A stretch of 64,000 nt of DNA from Hesseltinella vesiculosa (taxonomy: Eukaryota; Mucoromycota; Mucoromycetes; Mucorales; Cunninghamellaceae): positions 372,001-436,000 of the forward strand of contig MCGT01000021.1 in the NCBI GenBank assembly GCA_002104935.1, read 5' to 3'. This document shows, one piece after another, positions 1-10,894 of the stretch. A model generated the notes under the pieces. That model had not been told where the DNA came from and searched no databases. It was given only the letters and a program-made list of their open reading frames with translations. The position numbers and the translations under genes were made by a program. Numbering within the stretch: position 1 is the first letter of the stretch; each line of letters opens with the position of its first letter.

Positions 1-1
1 C

Positions 2-1186
2 ATTGCTCAAAAGAAAAGCGTAACGAGCTTCAACGACACCATGGTCTCCGCCGCATCATTGTCTGTGCCAACGTCTCTTCGCTCTCGTTCTGTCAGCCCT
101 GGCAAAACCGCGCACAAAACTACATCGAAATCCCGCCATGGTAGAGACCGGGGCAAGTATGGCAATGACGACGACGACGACGATACAGCCTATGTCTCGA
201 GTGCACGACGAATGGGCCCTGATAGGTCAAGGCGAGACGACGCTTCAGCCAATGCTTCTCCGGTTTCTTCAGGCGCTTCCACACCCAAGACCAGCTATGG
301 TTACCGCAGCAAGACCACCCGTATTGCTGAGTTGCGGCAAAACATCAAAGATCAACGCACCCGGCTTGCTCAAGTGGAAGAAGAGCGCAAAAACCAACTA
401 CCCCCTTCACTAAAGGAACTCCCGCGCCTGCAGCAACAAGACATAGAGGACTTGCAGCAAAAAATCCGCGAATTGCAAGAAGAGATCTCCCGCTCAGGTA
501 CGCGCGACAGCCATGCATCGCTCTGGCAGCAATACGTGGAACACACCAACGTCCTTGCCTCGCTGGCTGATGATGAAAAGACCGTCAAGGAAGAAATTCG
601 GTTCATGTTGGATGACGTTGTACACAGCCTGATTAAACAAGTGGACGAAACCGAGGACGACTTGAAGCAAAAGAAGCTGCAACAGGTGCAAAAACGATCC
701 GCTCTGGCCACTGGTCAGCCTGCCCCATTGGACGATTCTCATATTCAAGGCACCGGGCCCAATGGTCAGGTCACCGAGGCCGACCGTATCCGTGCTAAAG
801 CCAAAGCCCTCATTGCTGCTAAGATGGGAAAGCTTCAACAAGGCAATGGCACCTCGTCGCCTGCTGTTGACGTCAAGAACGAAACACGCCTTATCGAAGA
901 AGAGCGGGCTGAATTCAAGCTCTACCTGGACACTGTCCGCCAATCGATTTATCAATACGATGATGAGCTCAAGGAAATTGCCATGGAAACAAGTCTTATT
1001 GGTCTTGATATTCGCAAGCACCAGCAAGACCAGAAGCTCATTGACGAGCATAACCGCTTTGAAAATGGTCATAAAGTTGCCCCTGATCTCAAAGAATTCA
1101 TCGATCGCATTGCCTTTGAAACTGCTGTGGCCCGAGCCCCTGATGTCGACACCACCTTTGATTCTAGATTCCCTGAATTGCCATAA
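2..1186 (+). CDS. Pan1-like actin/endocytosis scaffold, C-terminal part (5' partial)
   Basis: The reading frame is already open at base 2 and the first ATG (41) lies inside a Ser-rich stretch, so the gene probably starts left of the window. The visible part has a basic, Ser-rich and Asp-rich linker, then long coiled-coil segments (about residues 95-225 and 280-340 counted from the ATG at 41). A conserved stretch reading GTGPNGQVTEADRIRAKAKA lies between them. That block closely resembles the region after the coiled coil in fungal Pan1 proteins (family knowledge). Pan1 is an EH-domain scaffold that activates Arp2/3 at endocytic sites; its EH domains would lie upstream, outside the window. The protein ends FDSRFPELP and lacks the Pro-rich WH2 tail of yeast Pan1. 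It could be another EH/coiled-coil protein. The stop is TAA at 1184-1186. Confidence 0.7.
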   Translation: MAQKKSVTSFNDTMVSAASLSVPTSLRSRSVSPGKTAHKTTSKSRHGRDRGKYGNDDDDDDTAYVSSARRMGPDRSRRDDASANASPVSSGASTPKTSYGYRSKTTRIAELRQNIKDQRTRLAQVEEERKNQLPPSLKELPRLQQQDIEDLQQKIRELQEEISRSGTRDSHASLWQQYVEHTNVLASLADDEKTVKEEIRFMLDDVVHSLIKQVDETEDDLKQKKLQQVQKRSALATGQPAPLDDSHIQGTGPNGQVTEADRIRAKAKALIAAKMGKLQQGNGTSSPAVDVKNETRLIEEERAEFKLYLDTVRQSIYQYDDELKEIAMETSLIGLDIRKHQQDQKLIDEHNRFENGHKVAPDLKEFIDRIAFETAVARAPDVDTTFDSRFPELP

Positions 1187-1435
1187 TTTATTTTTTACAC
1201 ATACCTAGCTTATAACGCTTCGATTTTCTGTACCAGCACCGTGTTACTATAAATTAAAAGCATGTTCTCTTGAACCACCATAAATGTAGTCAAGGATAAA
1301 TCAGTGGTTTGTCTCTGGACAAGGATAAGGGTGGCGAGATATGGTATGTCACACCATCCAACACAAGCCTGGAAGTCTGGCTTGGCAGGGTACGCGGTAG
1401 GCGATAAAGTAAAATCAAGTGCACGCAAGTCATTT

Positions 1436-1665
1436 TGCATGGGGGTCCTCTGGTGAAAATGGCCGATTTTTTCATTTTTTTTTAGCTGGGGGGTCTCAAC
1501 TATTAAAACGAGCCTGATCAAAAGTTGCCAGGGAGATCTTCACCAATCGGTCTGATTTATTCAGTAACATCATTATTTATGCATGTGCACACTTGAGAAA
1601 TATCTCACGTCGATTCCATCGCTCAAAAGTGTAGTAGAGCGTTTGCTTTTTTTTTTTTTTTTTTT
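1436..1665 (-). repeat. Dispersed repeat family, copy 1 (left arm of inverted pair)
   Basis: The reverse complement of this stretch aligns base by base with 2407-2635: the poly-A end, a segment with CTACTACACTTTTGAGCGATGG, the stop-rich middle, the CAGCTAAAAAAAAATGAA segment and the GACCCCC end. Together the two arms form an inverted pair about 750 bp apart. The same unit recurs at 53.4, 61.8 and 62.3 kb. Confidence 0.8.
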
Positions 1666-2406
1666 TTTTTGATTCCCAGCCCAAGTACCTTCTCCAAAGT
1701 CCTCACTTGAAACGTCAATGTCGTCAACACTTCCTCCATATTGTGCTTGACGAAATCGATTCGCTTGTCCAAAGTAACCCATACTTTTGCTGGTAAATGA
1801 ACCGCCTTGTGCACCGACCTTTGCTATTGAAAAGAGAATGTGTCTTGCTTGCTACAAGTAAGACCATGAGAAATTATTGATTAAATTGATATGGACGGCT
1901 TGCTATTGATGCTTTTTGGCAACATATATATCGATATCCTCATTGCCGGCTGTGGCGTTGGCGGCGATCGTCCCAGCTTCGTCCCCAACTTCAAGCAATG
2001 ACTCACCACAGACCAGCAAAGCCGATTACCACCAGGCAACTTTTTTTTTTTGGTTGACGTAATGAAGTCGATAAGATCTAAAATAAAAAACGGTCAGGTG
2101 CATCATCTGAGGACGCGGCCAGTGTACCTTGAGAGGTTCCATTCGATCCTTGGAATGATTGCGAAGTGGTTGCCGTCATATCCCTCCCTGACAGCCTGCC
2201 AAATGCACGGCAGACATGGGACACAAATGCTTCAAGGAATCTTAATGTGCTCCAGCTAATTTATCAAAAATCTAGTTTCAAATATCAATATGACGCCATG
2301 CAACATTGTAATCGCTAAACCAAAGATGAAAGCGGTAAGTCACTGCTTGAAGGGACGAACCAGTGTCTTTCAGTGCGGAGACCGAATATGGCCATCCAAT
2401 TCCTAA

Positions 2407-2800
2407 TGAAAAAAAAAAGCAAGCGCTCTACTACACTTTTGAGCGATGGAATCGGTGTGAGATATTTCTCAAGTGTGCACATACATAAATAATGATGTTA
2501 CTGAATAAACCAGACCGATTGGTGAAGATCGCCCTGGCAACTTTTGATCAGGCTCGTTTAATATTTGAGGCCCCCCAGCTAAAAAAAAATGAAGAATCGG
2601 CCATTTTCACCAGAGGACCCCCAGGCGATCTGATCAAAAATCACAGAGCAAAATGGCTCCTACCCATACTACCCAAAATTTTGCGTACGATTACAAAATG
2701 ATGAGAAGTGAATATGATTTAAATTGTCACCCTCTTGGACAGCAGAAGGAAAGAGTCAGAGGTTGGACAACCGTTTTCAAAATTGGTTTGACACGCACTC
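2407..2800 (+). repeat. Dispersed repeat family, copy 2
   Basis: This copy starts at the A-run at 2407 and runs through the ATCGGCCATTTTCACC core and the GACCCCCAGGCGATCTGATCAAAA block to a tail with ACCCAAAATTTTGCG and a GTCACCCTCTTGGACAG-like segment. The tail matches the copies at 53.7 and 62.5 kb, which sets the length of the family unit near 390 bp. Confidence 0.75.
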
Positions 2801-2904
2801 TGGTTTCAAACTTTAAAAATCTATGTGGATGCAAATCCCAGCTTGATGTACACATTATACTGTATTTAATTGGGCATTTATTTACACATGAGGGGGAAGG
2901 GGGA

Positions 2905-5180
2905 TTAACGGCGTTGAGCTTTGTTCATGGCAACAGCAAGAGACCGCATGATGATTCGAGCACGGCGGATGTATACGTAGTCAGGATGGCACAAGGGCGT
3001 GTGTTTCTGCAGATCGGCCAAGAGCAAGCCATAGCGAGTGATGCGCTGGATGGGGATGATCAAGTAGTCGTTGATAAAGAACTGGCTGGTTTCTTTGCGT
3101 TGGTACAACTTTTCACGATAGAGGTTATATCGCTTGGACAGACTTGTTTTCGACAGGCTTGCTTCTGAGAGATGCTTTCGGTTTTGCTTGTAATCCAGAG
3201 CGCACCGGAGAAATGTCACCAGGAGATTGGACATGTCACAAAGGATCTTGCCTAGCAACAGCTCATCGCTTGGCTTGACCATCTTGCTACGCGTTAACAA
3301 TGGCGGAGCATTGCTATCGGAGCTTGCACCATGGTCCTTGGCGTTATGTTTCTGCCAGTCGCGCTGGATCTTGTCAGCAGCAGTAAATTTATCGTTGGAG
3401 GCACATGAGGCATCTGATTTCGCGAGCAAATGGGGACCAAGAGCACAGAGTAGCCGGGAAGAGTAGTTCAGTAAGTCGCTGAGGTTCGAAAATATATCCA
3501 GGTCGGCAACATTGTACAGATTTCTTAAAATGGATTTTTTCAGCGGCTCCATGAACATCTATGCGGCAGGAGAATGGGAGAGGGGCGTGAGCTCTTTTTG
3601 GTCTTTTTAGTTTTTTTTTTTTTTTTGCTTACGACTTTGGAATAATACAGCTGGCTCCAAAATGTGACTTCAGTCGTATAAAATTCACGTAGAATGAACT
3701 GCCTTGTCAGTAGATCTTTCTCTAGTTTTTTGGGTGGCTATGAAAAAAAAAAAAAAAAAAAAGTGAGAAAGTTTTGTTTGCAAGACAAGGAAATTACAAT
3801 AGCGACATCATCGTTGATAGTTGAAGGGATGCTGGAGCTTGGGTACTTTTCAAGGGTCTCGACTAAGGAATCATGCCAGACACCGAGCATCTTGCGTTCG
3901 CGGCGATCGCTCGTCTTGCGCTTGAGAGGGACGGTACGAGGCTTGAGTTCTGAAAATGCAACAAGGCACTCGTCATCTTCATACACATCTGTATTCACGG
4001 GCACTTTGTTGGAGACATCGGTGAGCGAGCTGAAGAAACTGTAGGAGGAGGAGGAAAGCAGATGCAGCTCATTGGCTGAGCCGTGGCGAGATGGCAAAAA
4101 AAAGTATGAATGGCGGTTATTGTTGCTGGGGGTAACTGCGGTGGCGGTGGAGGTTGAGGTAAAGGAGAGTTCAGAAGGAGCTGTTGGTGAGGGCGAGTTA
4201 AATATTTCGTCTGTAAAAGTAGAGCTGGCTTGGCTAAGGGGTCGGCGACCCGAATTGCAAGGACAGCTGTTACGACGTCGTAGTACATTTGGTTTGTAGC
4301 TAAGGGATGAGCCTCGGCTGACGTTGGTGCTGCTGTCATTGCTGCTGCATTTGTCATTCGTAGGGGAACCCGGAGACAGGAAGGCAGTAGCAATGGGTGG
4401 CTGAGGCGCCTCGGTGGCGGGAGTGGGAGTTGGTTGGACTGGAGAGGCGGATTCCGAGTCGGAATCCAGTTGATGGGCCTTGATCAAGCGGCACATTTCT
4501 TTGGGTGGGGGCTGTATACGATCGCTGGGGCTACCAGCCAACATGGAGGACATGACGACGGGGGGTGGTTCTGGAGGATCAGCTATAGGAATTTTGGGCT
4601 GGTCACGCTGGCGTTGCTTTTCGTCTCGGCATTCCTTGCAGTTACTACGGAATCTTCGCAATCGTTCAACAAAAGGCATTTTGAGTTTCCTACGCACAGA
4701 CGGGGAAGGCGAGAGGACAGAAGTATCGTCAATTGTATCGTCATCGTCGTGCTGATGGTAGGCCACCCAGTCAGCGGGCTTAGTGATTGTGTTTGTGGTG
4801 TGTGGAGGCGATGGAGGGTTGTGCAATAGAAGGCTGGGGTCTGTGTTGATGGGGCGGACGGCAGGGTCACCTTGTCTGCGCACAGATCGGCGGCTCTTGT
4901 TGCTGGCTCCGCTGTTGTTGCGGCTGCTGGGGGGCGTTGGCAGGCCGAACTGCTGAGGGTTCTTTTCCAGATCCTCGGCATACTGTTCAAGGACATGGCT
5001 GGGCAAAGATCGTCGAAAGTCTTCGCTGGCTGCTCCCAGCTGGTCACTTTCCGAGTACTTCGATTTGGAGTTGCGTCGTTTGTCGTAGCTGGCAAATGAA
5101 ACATCGGTTTCCATGTGCACATTGACGCTGTCGCATAAATCATGCTTGCGAAACTTGTCAACAATGTCGTTAGCAGACAT
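2905..5180 (-). CDS. Rho guanine-nucleotide exchange factor (DH domain)
   Basis: Three exons read well: 5180-3798, 3737-3633 and 3558-2905. The two introns (3797-3738 and 3632-3559) are GT-AG and carry poly-T or poly-A. The protein is about 713 residues. Residues 1-440 are low-complexity, rich in Ser, Pro and Thr. The DH (RhoGEF) domain follows: LLTRQFILREFYTTEVTFW (CR1-like), then YLIIPIQRITRYGLLLADL (CR3, the most diagnostic DH motif). The stop comes right after the last DH helix, so no PH domain follows. Such a protein would load GTP onto a Rho/Cdc42-type GTPase in polarised growth. It is divergently arranged with the TPR gene, starts 312 bp apart. Family assignment is firm; the target GTPase is unknown. 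Confidence 0.85.
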
Positions 5181-5492
5181 TTTACAAAAAGGAAACTAGA
5201 GTGGTTCGCTGGTAAGAAACGACAAAAAACTAAAACTAAAAAAAAAATAAAAAATAGAAAAAGAAAGAAAGAGAGAAGAGAGGGGTGTAAAAGGCTATGA
5301 AACCCATCAAAAAAGATCAGCCTGTTCTTCGCCGCACATGGACAAATGCAAACCTGTCAGCCGAAAAATTTAAACTCCCGTCCTTGACCAATTGGACATG
5401 TTTTTGCTTTCGGCATCTTTTTATCCAAAAATTGCAGTATCCAAAAGTTTGGGCGCCCATAATCTTCCCACTTTCATTTCAATTAGGAAACC
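5181..5492. promoter_or_regulatory. Divergent intergenic region between RhoGEF and TPR genes
   Basis: This 312-bp stretch separates two divergent start codons and must hold both promoters. It is A-rich near the RhoGEF start. No TATA box or known operator stands out. Confidence 0.4.
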
Positions 5493-6125
5493 ATGTACGT
5501 TATTGCTCGCGTTTCACGTCCTATCATTGGCAAACACCTGCCTTTGCGTGGGGTTGTCATGGCTCAAACTCAAAGAGGTACAAGAAGCGGATAAACAAAG
5601 AGCGCGAGACTCATTTTCCACAATGTCACAGGCATATCGGCCACGAAGATTCGATTTGATCGTTTTACTGATGCTGAGGATCAGATTAAGATGGGATCGC
5701 AAAAAATGCAAGAAGGATCCATCGACATGGCTATGAATCATTATCATCGCTCGGTACAATTGGCACCCACAGCTGCAGGCTACTTCAACATTGGCGTCTG
5801 CTACTTCCAAATGGGCAAGCACAATGATGCCATCGAGGCTTTTGAAAAGTCATTGAGTCTGGACCCTAATTCTGCCGATGCCCATACCAACATTGCCTCT
5901 GCTTATTTGATGATGAAGCAAGTCCAGCCTGCGATCACTCATTTGGAGCAAGCCTCCAACTTCAACCCCTTGGACGGGGAAATCCAGTACAATCTGGGAC
6001 GTGTTTTGGAAGCAACAGGCAAATTGCAAGAAGCAAAGAGTCGGCTGGAGCGCGCAAAGGTCCTAGGCATTCCTCAGGCTGACAAAGCCTTGGTGGAGCT
6101 CAGCAAAAAACTTCAAGGGCCTTAG
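5493..6125 (+). CDS. TPR-repeat protein with likely mitochondrial presequence
   Basis: Exon 1 is 5493-5577 and exon 2 is 5632-6125, joined by a 54-nt GT-AG intron in phase 1. The product is 192 residues. The first 28 residues (start MYVIARVSRPIIGKHLPLRG) are basic and hydrophobic with no acid, like a mitochondrial targeting peptide. Residues 50-185 contain at least three tetratricopeptide repeats, with typical signatures such as AAGYFNIGVCYFQMGKHNDA and SADAHTNIASAYLMMKQVQP followed by a Pro at the repeat end. TPRs bind partner proteins. I do not recognise a named orthologue, so the function is open. Splicing is well supported because the frame and repeat register continue across the junction. 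Confidence 0.75.
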
Positions 6126-6397
6126 CATGTATGATAAATAAACCGATTTTCTGTCTTTATTTGGAGGACGTGTGCACAGAACGAAGGATCCTGTCCAAAA
6201 AAAAAAAAAAAAAAAAATGAGAGCACGTACGACAGGACATCCGTTTTTTACCTGGCCACATTTTCCAATGCCTTTCGATGGCTTCGTTGTCTTGTCGTCA
6301 AGTTGTTGGTATTGGGGTTGGGCAGACCACGCAAGAGCCTAATTCAAACGTGATGGAGAATGATTACTTTGCTGATCCACCAGTTTCAATTGTCTTC
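6126..6397. other. Convergent 3' region between TPR gene and Sec15
   Basis: This 272-bp stretch lies between two converging genes. It has a poly-A run at about 6197-6217 and AATAAA-like sequence just after the TPR stop (6136). No gene is seen. Confidence 0.5.
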
Positions 6398-9300
6398 TTA
6401 CTTTTCAAACAGATTGATCACATCTGGGCCACGCACTCGCTCATAAAGTTTGCTTCGCAGGTGAGGCGTCAAGTACTCCTCAGGATTATCACTCGTGGCT
6501 AATTGGATCAGCTGGAATAGAAAGGAAAACGAAATTAGAAACCTTGGTAAGCACTTATGCTAAGATCACCTGTCGCAGTTCAAAAAAGGTATCCACCACG
6601 GTTGGGTCCCCAAGTCCTTGGATGAATTCCTCCAAAAATCGAACGTCGGTATCGAAATTAAGCAATGCCTCTTGCGTCAATGCTGAAGCATCGGGCATTA
6701 GTAAAAGTTGCTAAAATGAAGAAACAAAGGTGGGTTTAAAAAGGCATCTATTTTCTCCGCTTAGATTACCTTCATGCTATTGCAGAGATGGTCCAAGGCA
6801 TCATAGTACAATAGGCTCTTGATGGACTCTGGTAGGTTCAGCAATGCCGCGTTGGTGACATTCGTCAAGAACGTGACAAGGTCCTGCAAGTTTGGGCTTG
6901 GTTGTTTCTGGATATCATGTGTCTGCCTGTAAAAAAAAAAAAGATTGGTAAGCTCATGTTTGACCAAGCAAATCACCTTCTTCCGCTGAAAACTTACCAA
7001 TCATACTCGGACAGTTCCAAGAACTCATCCAATTTGGCATTGACTAATTCAAAGATGCGCTTTTCAGCCCGTCGTCGGGTTTCCTTGAAGATGGAGGTTG
7101 CTTTCAGATGGATACGGCCCGATCGGTGGAAGGATCGCGTTTCCATCAGCAGCATTTCAAAATCAGGACACGTGGATTCAAAGTATTCTATATTGATAAT
7201 GATTTGCACAATCTGCGACAGGTTGGTGGATTGCAATTTCTTCACAAGAATGGCATTGACCTTGTTGATCAAGAGGCTGTCAACCGCCTGATTAAAAATG
7301 GCAGAAGGGTTAGTGGGAAGTTTATGCAACGCGACGCCAGCCTTCCTACCTTTTTCAAAATATCATCCATTTCACCGTGAGTTTGGGAGAATCCTTCGGC
7401 AAACTGATAGAACTGGTGCACAAAGGCGCTGACATCACGGCAACATGTCGGGAACACCTTTGAAAAGGGAAGCCGCAATGGGTACCTAAAGCAAAAAAGA
7501 AAAAATGGAGGTTTAGATAAAAAAACTCTGGCGTGGATGGCAACTCTTACCCATAGCGTTGCAAAAACTCGCGATCAGGTCGAAACCGGGTGTATTGCAT
7601 CACTTCCTGCAGTTCATTTTCGTTCTCTACTGTCATCGGCATACATTCGTCTTCTTCAACGATCTACAAAATAAGGTGAAATAAGCAATGGAAGTTCACA
7701 ATGGAGACCAGCACAGTTTTTACCTTTTCAAACACCTGGCTATATTCGTGGATCAACAATTCAGAGTAGCGCTGGAAGAGAGCCAGTAGCGTTTCCTGCA
7801 AGGGCTTGACCGAGTAATCAAAGCCCTGATAATTGAAAAGAAGAATGTTACTAAGACTTGACCCATCTCCTCTTTTTCTTCTGTCCATGCCTCGAGGGTT
7901 TGAATAAAAATGAGCAAGCAATACTTAACACGTAAGAAGAGTTCAGGGTCACGGCATCCTTTCAAGCTATCTGACACCACGTTGATCACTTTTTTCGTCA
8001 CCATTTCCCAGAGCGAGTCCACCTGTAAAACATGACCAAAGAGAAGATAAGTGGCTGCACGTTACCAAAAGCGATTCCTACTTCTGACTGGCTTCGGAAA
8101 TCGGTAGTGCTGTGCAAGACGATATGCTCGATCATGAAAAACCCAACAACGTCTTGCAAGAGTGTTTCAAAAGCCTTGAAGCTTCCTTCTCGTAGGTGAA
8201 TTGGTGCTGACAATGCTAAGTTGGCTTGTGCCTATAACAGAGAGAGGGGGGAGGGATGAGCTGGGGAAGTTCTTGTACTTTTTCTCTTTTTTTTTTTTTT
8301 TTACACATGCCACCTACCCGACGGTCCTCTTCGTATGATGTTTTGAACTCTTGTCGCAAGCCCAACGTATTATAAATATGGATGCACCGGAACAATGGTT
8401 CAAAATCAATGTTGATGTTGTCAATCATACTGGCTGTGGTTCACGACAAAAAAAAAAAGCTGAAATGAGAATTGTGTTCGTATTACTTGCTTTTGGCTTG
8501 TGCTAACCTTCCAGTCCTTCGTTTATCACCATTTCGATAGCAGAGTTGACGTTGTGGTGCTGCAGGTGCTTCAATTTGGGATTGTCGGCGGTTTTTGTAC
8601 GCCAGCGGTCCTGCCGATCCTGCATCCGTTGCATGGCCATGGATCCGATTTCTCGAGATATTTCACGCACTCTTGCCAACCATCCTTTCAGCTCTGCCGT
8701 CACCTCATCCTTGACAATGTTTTCTCGGACAGGAATCGTTTGATCTAGCGAGGGAACGAAAGGACCGTCGGTTTTTTCTTGGTTGAATGAAGCGTTCGGA
8801 CTTACTGAGAGCTTTGGCAAACCCGTATTGTGAGATAGATTGGAGTCTTTGGTGCTTCAAGTCGCCCAGCGTTTTCAGCGTAGAGAAATATTTGTGTTGT
8901 TCCAGTTGAGCATCAGCCTTGTTGACGAGTTCAAGAACCATCAAGCTGGTCTGCACAGCAAGAATGGCCTCGTCGACATTTTGTTGCACCTTGCGAGCTT
9001 CCATCCATTCACGTCGTCTTTCAGTGACCAGTTTGCCAGTATCCTGAAGCTCCTGGTTTACACCTGTAATCTTGGTCTTTAGGCCAATCGAATCCTGGCG
9101 CACTTTTAGTAATTGGTCGACGGCATGGACGAATTCCTGTTCAAGAAGAAAAAGTAGTGAGCTTGCTTAAATTTGTGGACCGATGGAAAGAGGTTAAAGG
9201 ATCGATGACTGACCAAGTAATGAGCATTACACATTCGTTCGATTTCACCATCCTTTTTTCGAATTAACGAGTCCAGTTGGTCAAGGACAGACTCTTGTTT

Positions 9301-9450
9301 GCCGGTTTCAATGATTTGCTTGATGACAGGGCCGATTTGTTCGAGATTTTCTGTATCATCCAAAGCGCCTGAGAACGTCAGCTCCAATCCACTTGTTTTG
9401 ATAGTGGTGTCGTTCCAAGATATGTTCTTGGCTATATCGTCGGCCCCCAT
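6398..9450 (-). CDS. SEC15: Exocyst complex subunit Sec15
   Basis: The start is the ATG at 9450 (MGADDIAKNI) and the stop is TAA at 6400-6398. The gene has about a dozen exons with short introns. The N-terminal part is coiled coil (exons at about 9107-8700). The central and C-terminal exons carry the helical-bundle segments of Sec15, for example GFDYSVKPLQETLLALFQRY, then LINKVNAILVKKLQSTNLSQ. The last exons end in a segment read as SDNPEEYLTPHLRSKLYERV and finish near DVINLFEK. Sec15 joins the Rab GTPase Sec4/Rab11 on vesicles to the exocyst tether at growing tips (family knowledge). Assignment rests on pattern and order across many exons. Internal exon ends were not all resolved. Confidence 0.8.
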
Positions 9451-9505
9451 TGTTGCGTGCAAGTTAGGGTTAATGTTAAAAGAGAGGAAAGATGAGAGCG
9501 TGCTA

Positions 9506-9537
<32 letters not shown>

Positions 9538-10894
9538 AAAGCGTGCCCCGCATTTAAACACCATTTTCGTACAACCACCAACGCAAGTCATAGCCATTGT
9601 TAATGTCCTTCTGCTACTGCAATATGTTATACAGAGCGTTTTTTGTTTCAAGCACAGTACTTTAGGTTCGCCCAAAATGTCAGCATCCTGCAGGTCGACC
9701 GGGGAGGCCGAGCTTCAGCTTCGTTTCCGTACGCTAGCCAGGTGCACCCAGCCATACACTTCTGGCTCCACACAAAGGGGACAAGCGTTTATTAATCGTC
9801 TTTATACTTCACAACTTAGTGCTCTTTATGAGGTACTTGAGGGCGGCCGCCTAGGCTTGGCTGCTGTCCAGCCCTTTTGGCTGAATGTCCATGATTGCTG
9901 GCTGTCCTGGCTTCTGCGTCAACATTTCCAAGAGTCTTTGATCTTTTACTCATCCACTCTTGTCATAATGCACTAGTTATATGCAACATCTGGCATCAAC
10001 CGTGCTTCCTATCAACACTGTACTGTTCGCTAGTTTCATGCAAATTTTGGGTGACGTGTGCGGTGATCGAATTTGGCTGGGTTATTTTTTTAGAAATGGG
10101 CAGTTCAAAAAACGTCTGGGCAAGTTTGACTGGGAGGTCTGATTTTTTTCAGTTTTGTTGCCTTCCATCAGAGTGTGCTCAATGCAAAACGGTACATCCA
10201 ATTATTTGAGTAAAAAGAGCACTGGGGCATTTGATTTTTTAGAGAAAAGGTAAGGGGACCCTTTGCTGATCTTGTCAAAGCCTTGTCAGGTGTCATAAAA
10301 AGCCCAGTCTCATCCGATTTATATCAAACTTGGTACACAACTTATTAAAAATCAATGATCATGGTAACAACCACAAACTTGTTAGTGGCTGTAGTGAGAA
10401 ATGGGAGGGGCCACATGAAATCGTCGGCCATCCCAAGCGCAATTCCGCTGTGACAGACTACTCCGCAGGTTTATGCACCACTTGCAAAGAACAAAGAAAA
10501 AACCGGCCCGTTTGGTCGGAAAATCCACGTCCTATCATGTTTGCCACAGCAACCCAACATCGTCTCTTCCTGGTCTCTTGGCTAGAGAGTTTATACAAGC
10601 TAAGCAAAACCTGCCCAACCGACCTCAGCACACTATGACGAACGTGACGAGCAGTCATGATTAGGTCATCCGGCGTCAGAGCCTTGGCCAAGAACAAGAA
10701 GCCGAATCAACCTTGTACAAGTAGGCAAAATCTGCGCCTATGACAAAGTGAGTCTCGGCAAAGAATTTTCTGCGATCCATCTGCCTGCCAAAACGAATTT
10801 ATTTACAGTCGAGAAAAAAAAAATATCGGTAGGATAGGGTAGGTGGAAAAGTAGGGAAAACAAAAGGCGTGATGCCAACAGTCAGGCGACGGAT
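9451..10894. other. Intergenic region, no supported gene
   Basis: About 1.4 kb lies between Sec15 and the RhoGAP gene. It starts with a T9-A24-type palindromic homopolymer (about 9508-9540). Several open frames of 80-220 codons overlap here, but none shows a domain, consistent splicing or family similarity. The stretch at 10235-10290 has a weak likeness (GGGGACCC, then TGATC or TTGTCAAA) to the dispersed repeat family and may be a decayed copy. Confidence 0.45.

Larger units (their letters stand above)
1436..2800. mobile_element. Foldback-type or non-autonomous inverted-repeat element
   Basis: Two arms of about 220 bp in opposite orientation enclose about 740 bp without a recognisable coding region. 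The inner ends carry poly-T (left, about 24 T) and poly-A (right). Homology on the right extends past the arm to about 2800, matching the other family copies. No transposase is visible and I could not identify a clean target-site duplication. It could be a MITE/foldback element, or two solo copies of a larger repeat inserted head to head. The family is not named. Confidence 0.55.

Noticed and set aside
138..1208. Several long open frames overlapping the Pan1-like gene on both strands
   Set aside because: They overlap a well-supported coiled-coil coding frame and show no domain of their own.
9686..9857. CTGCAGGTCGAC-like and GCGGCCGCCTAGG stretches resembling a cloning linker
   Set aside because: Only restriction-site-like 12-mers in otherwise native-looking AT-rich sequence; no vector backbone or marker is seen, so coincidence is more likely. 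A vector search would settle it.
9299..9976. A 225-codon frame on the + strand spanning the Sec15 start
   Set aside because: It overlaps the Sec15 first exon antisense and includes poly-Lys/poly-Phe from homopolymers; no domain or splice support.
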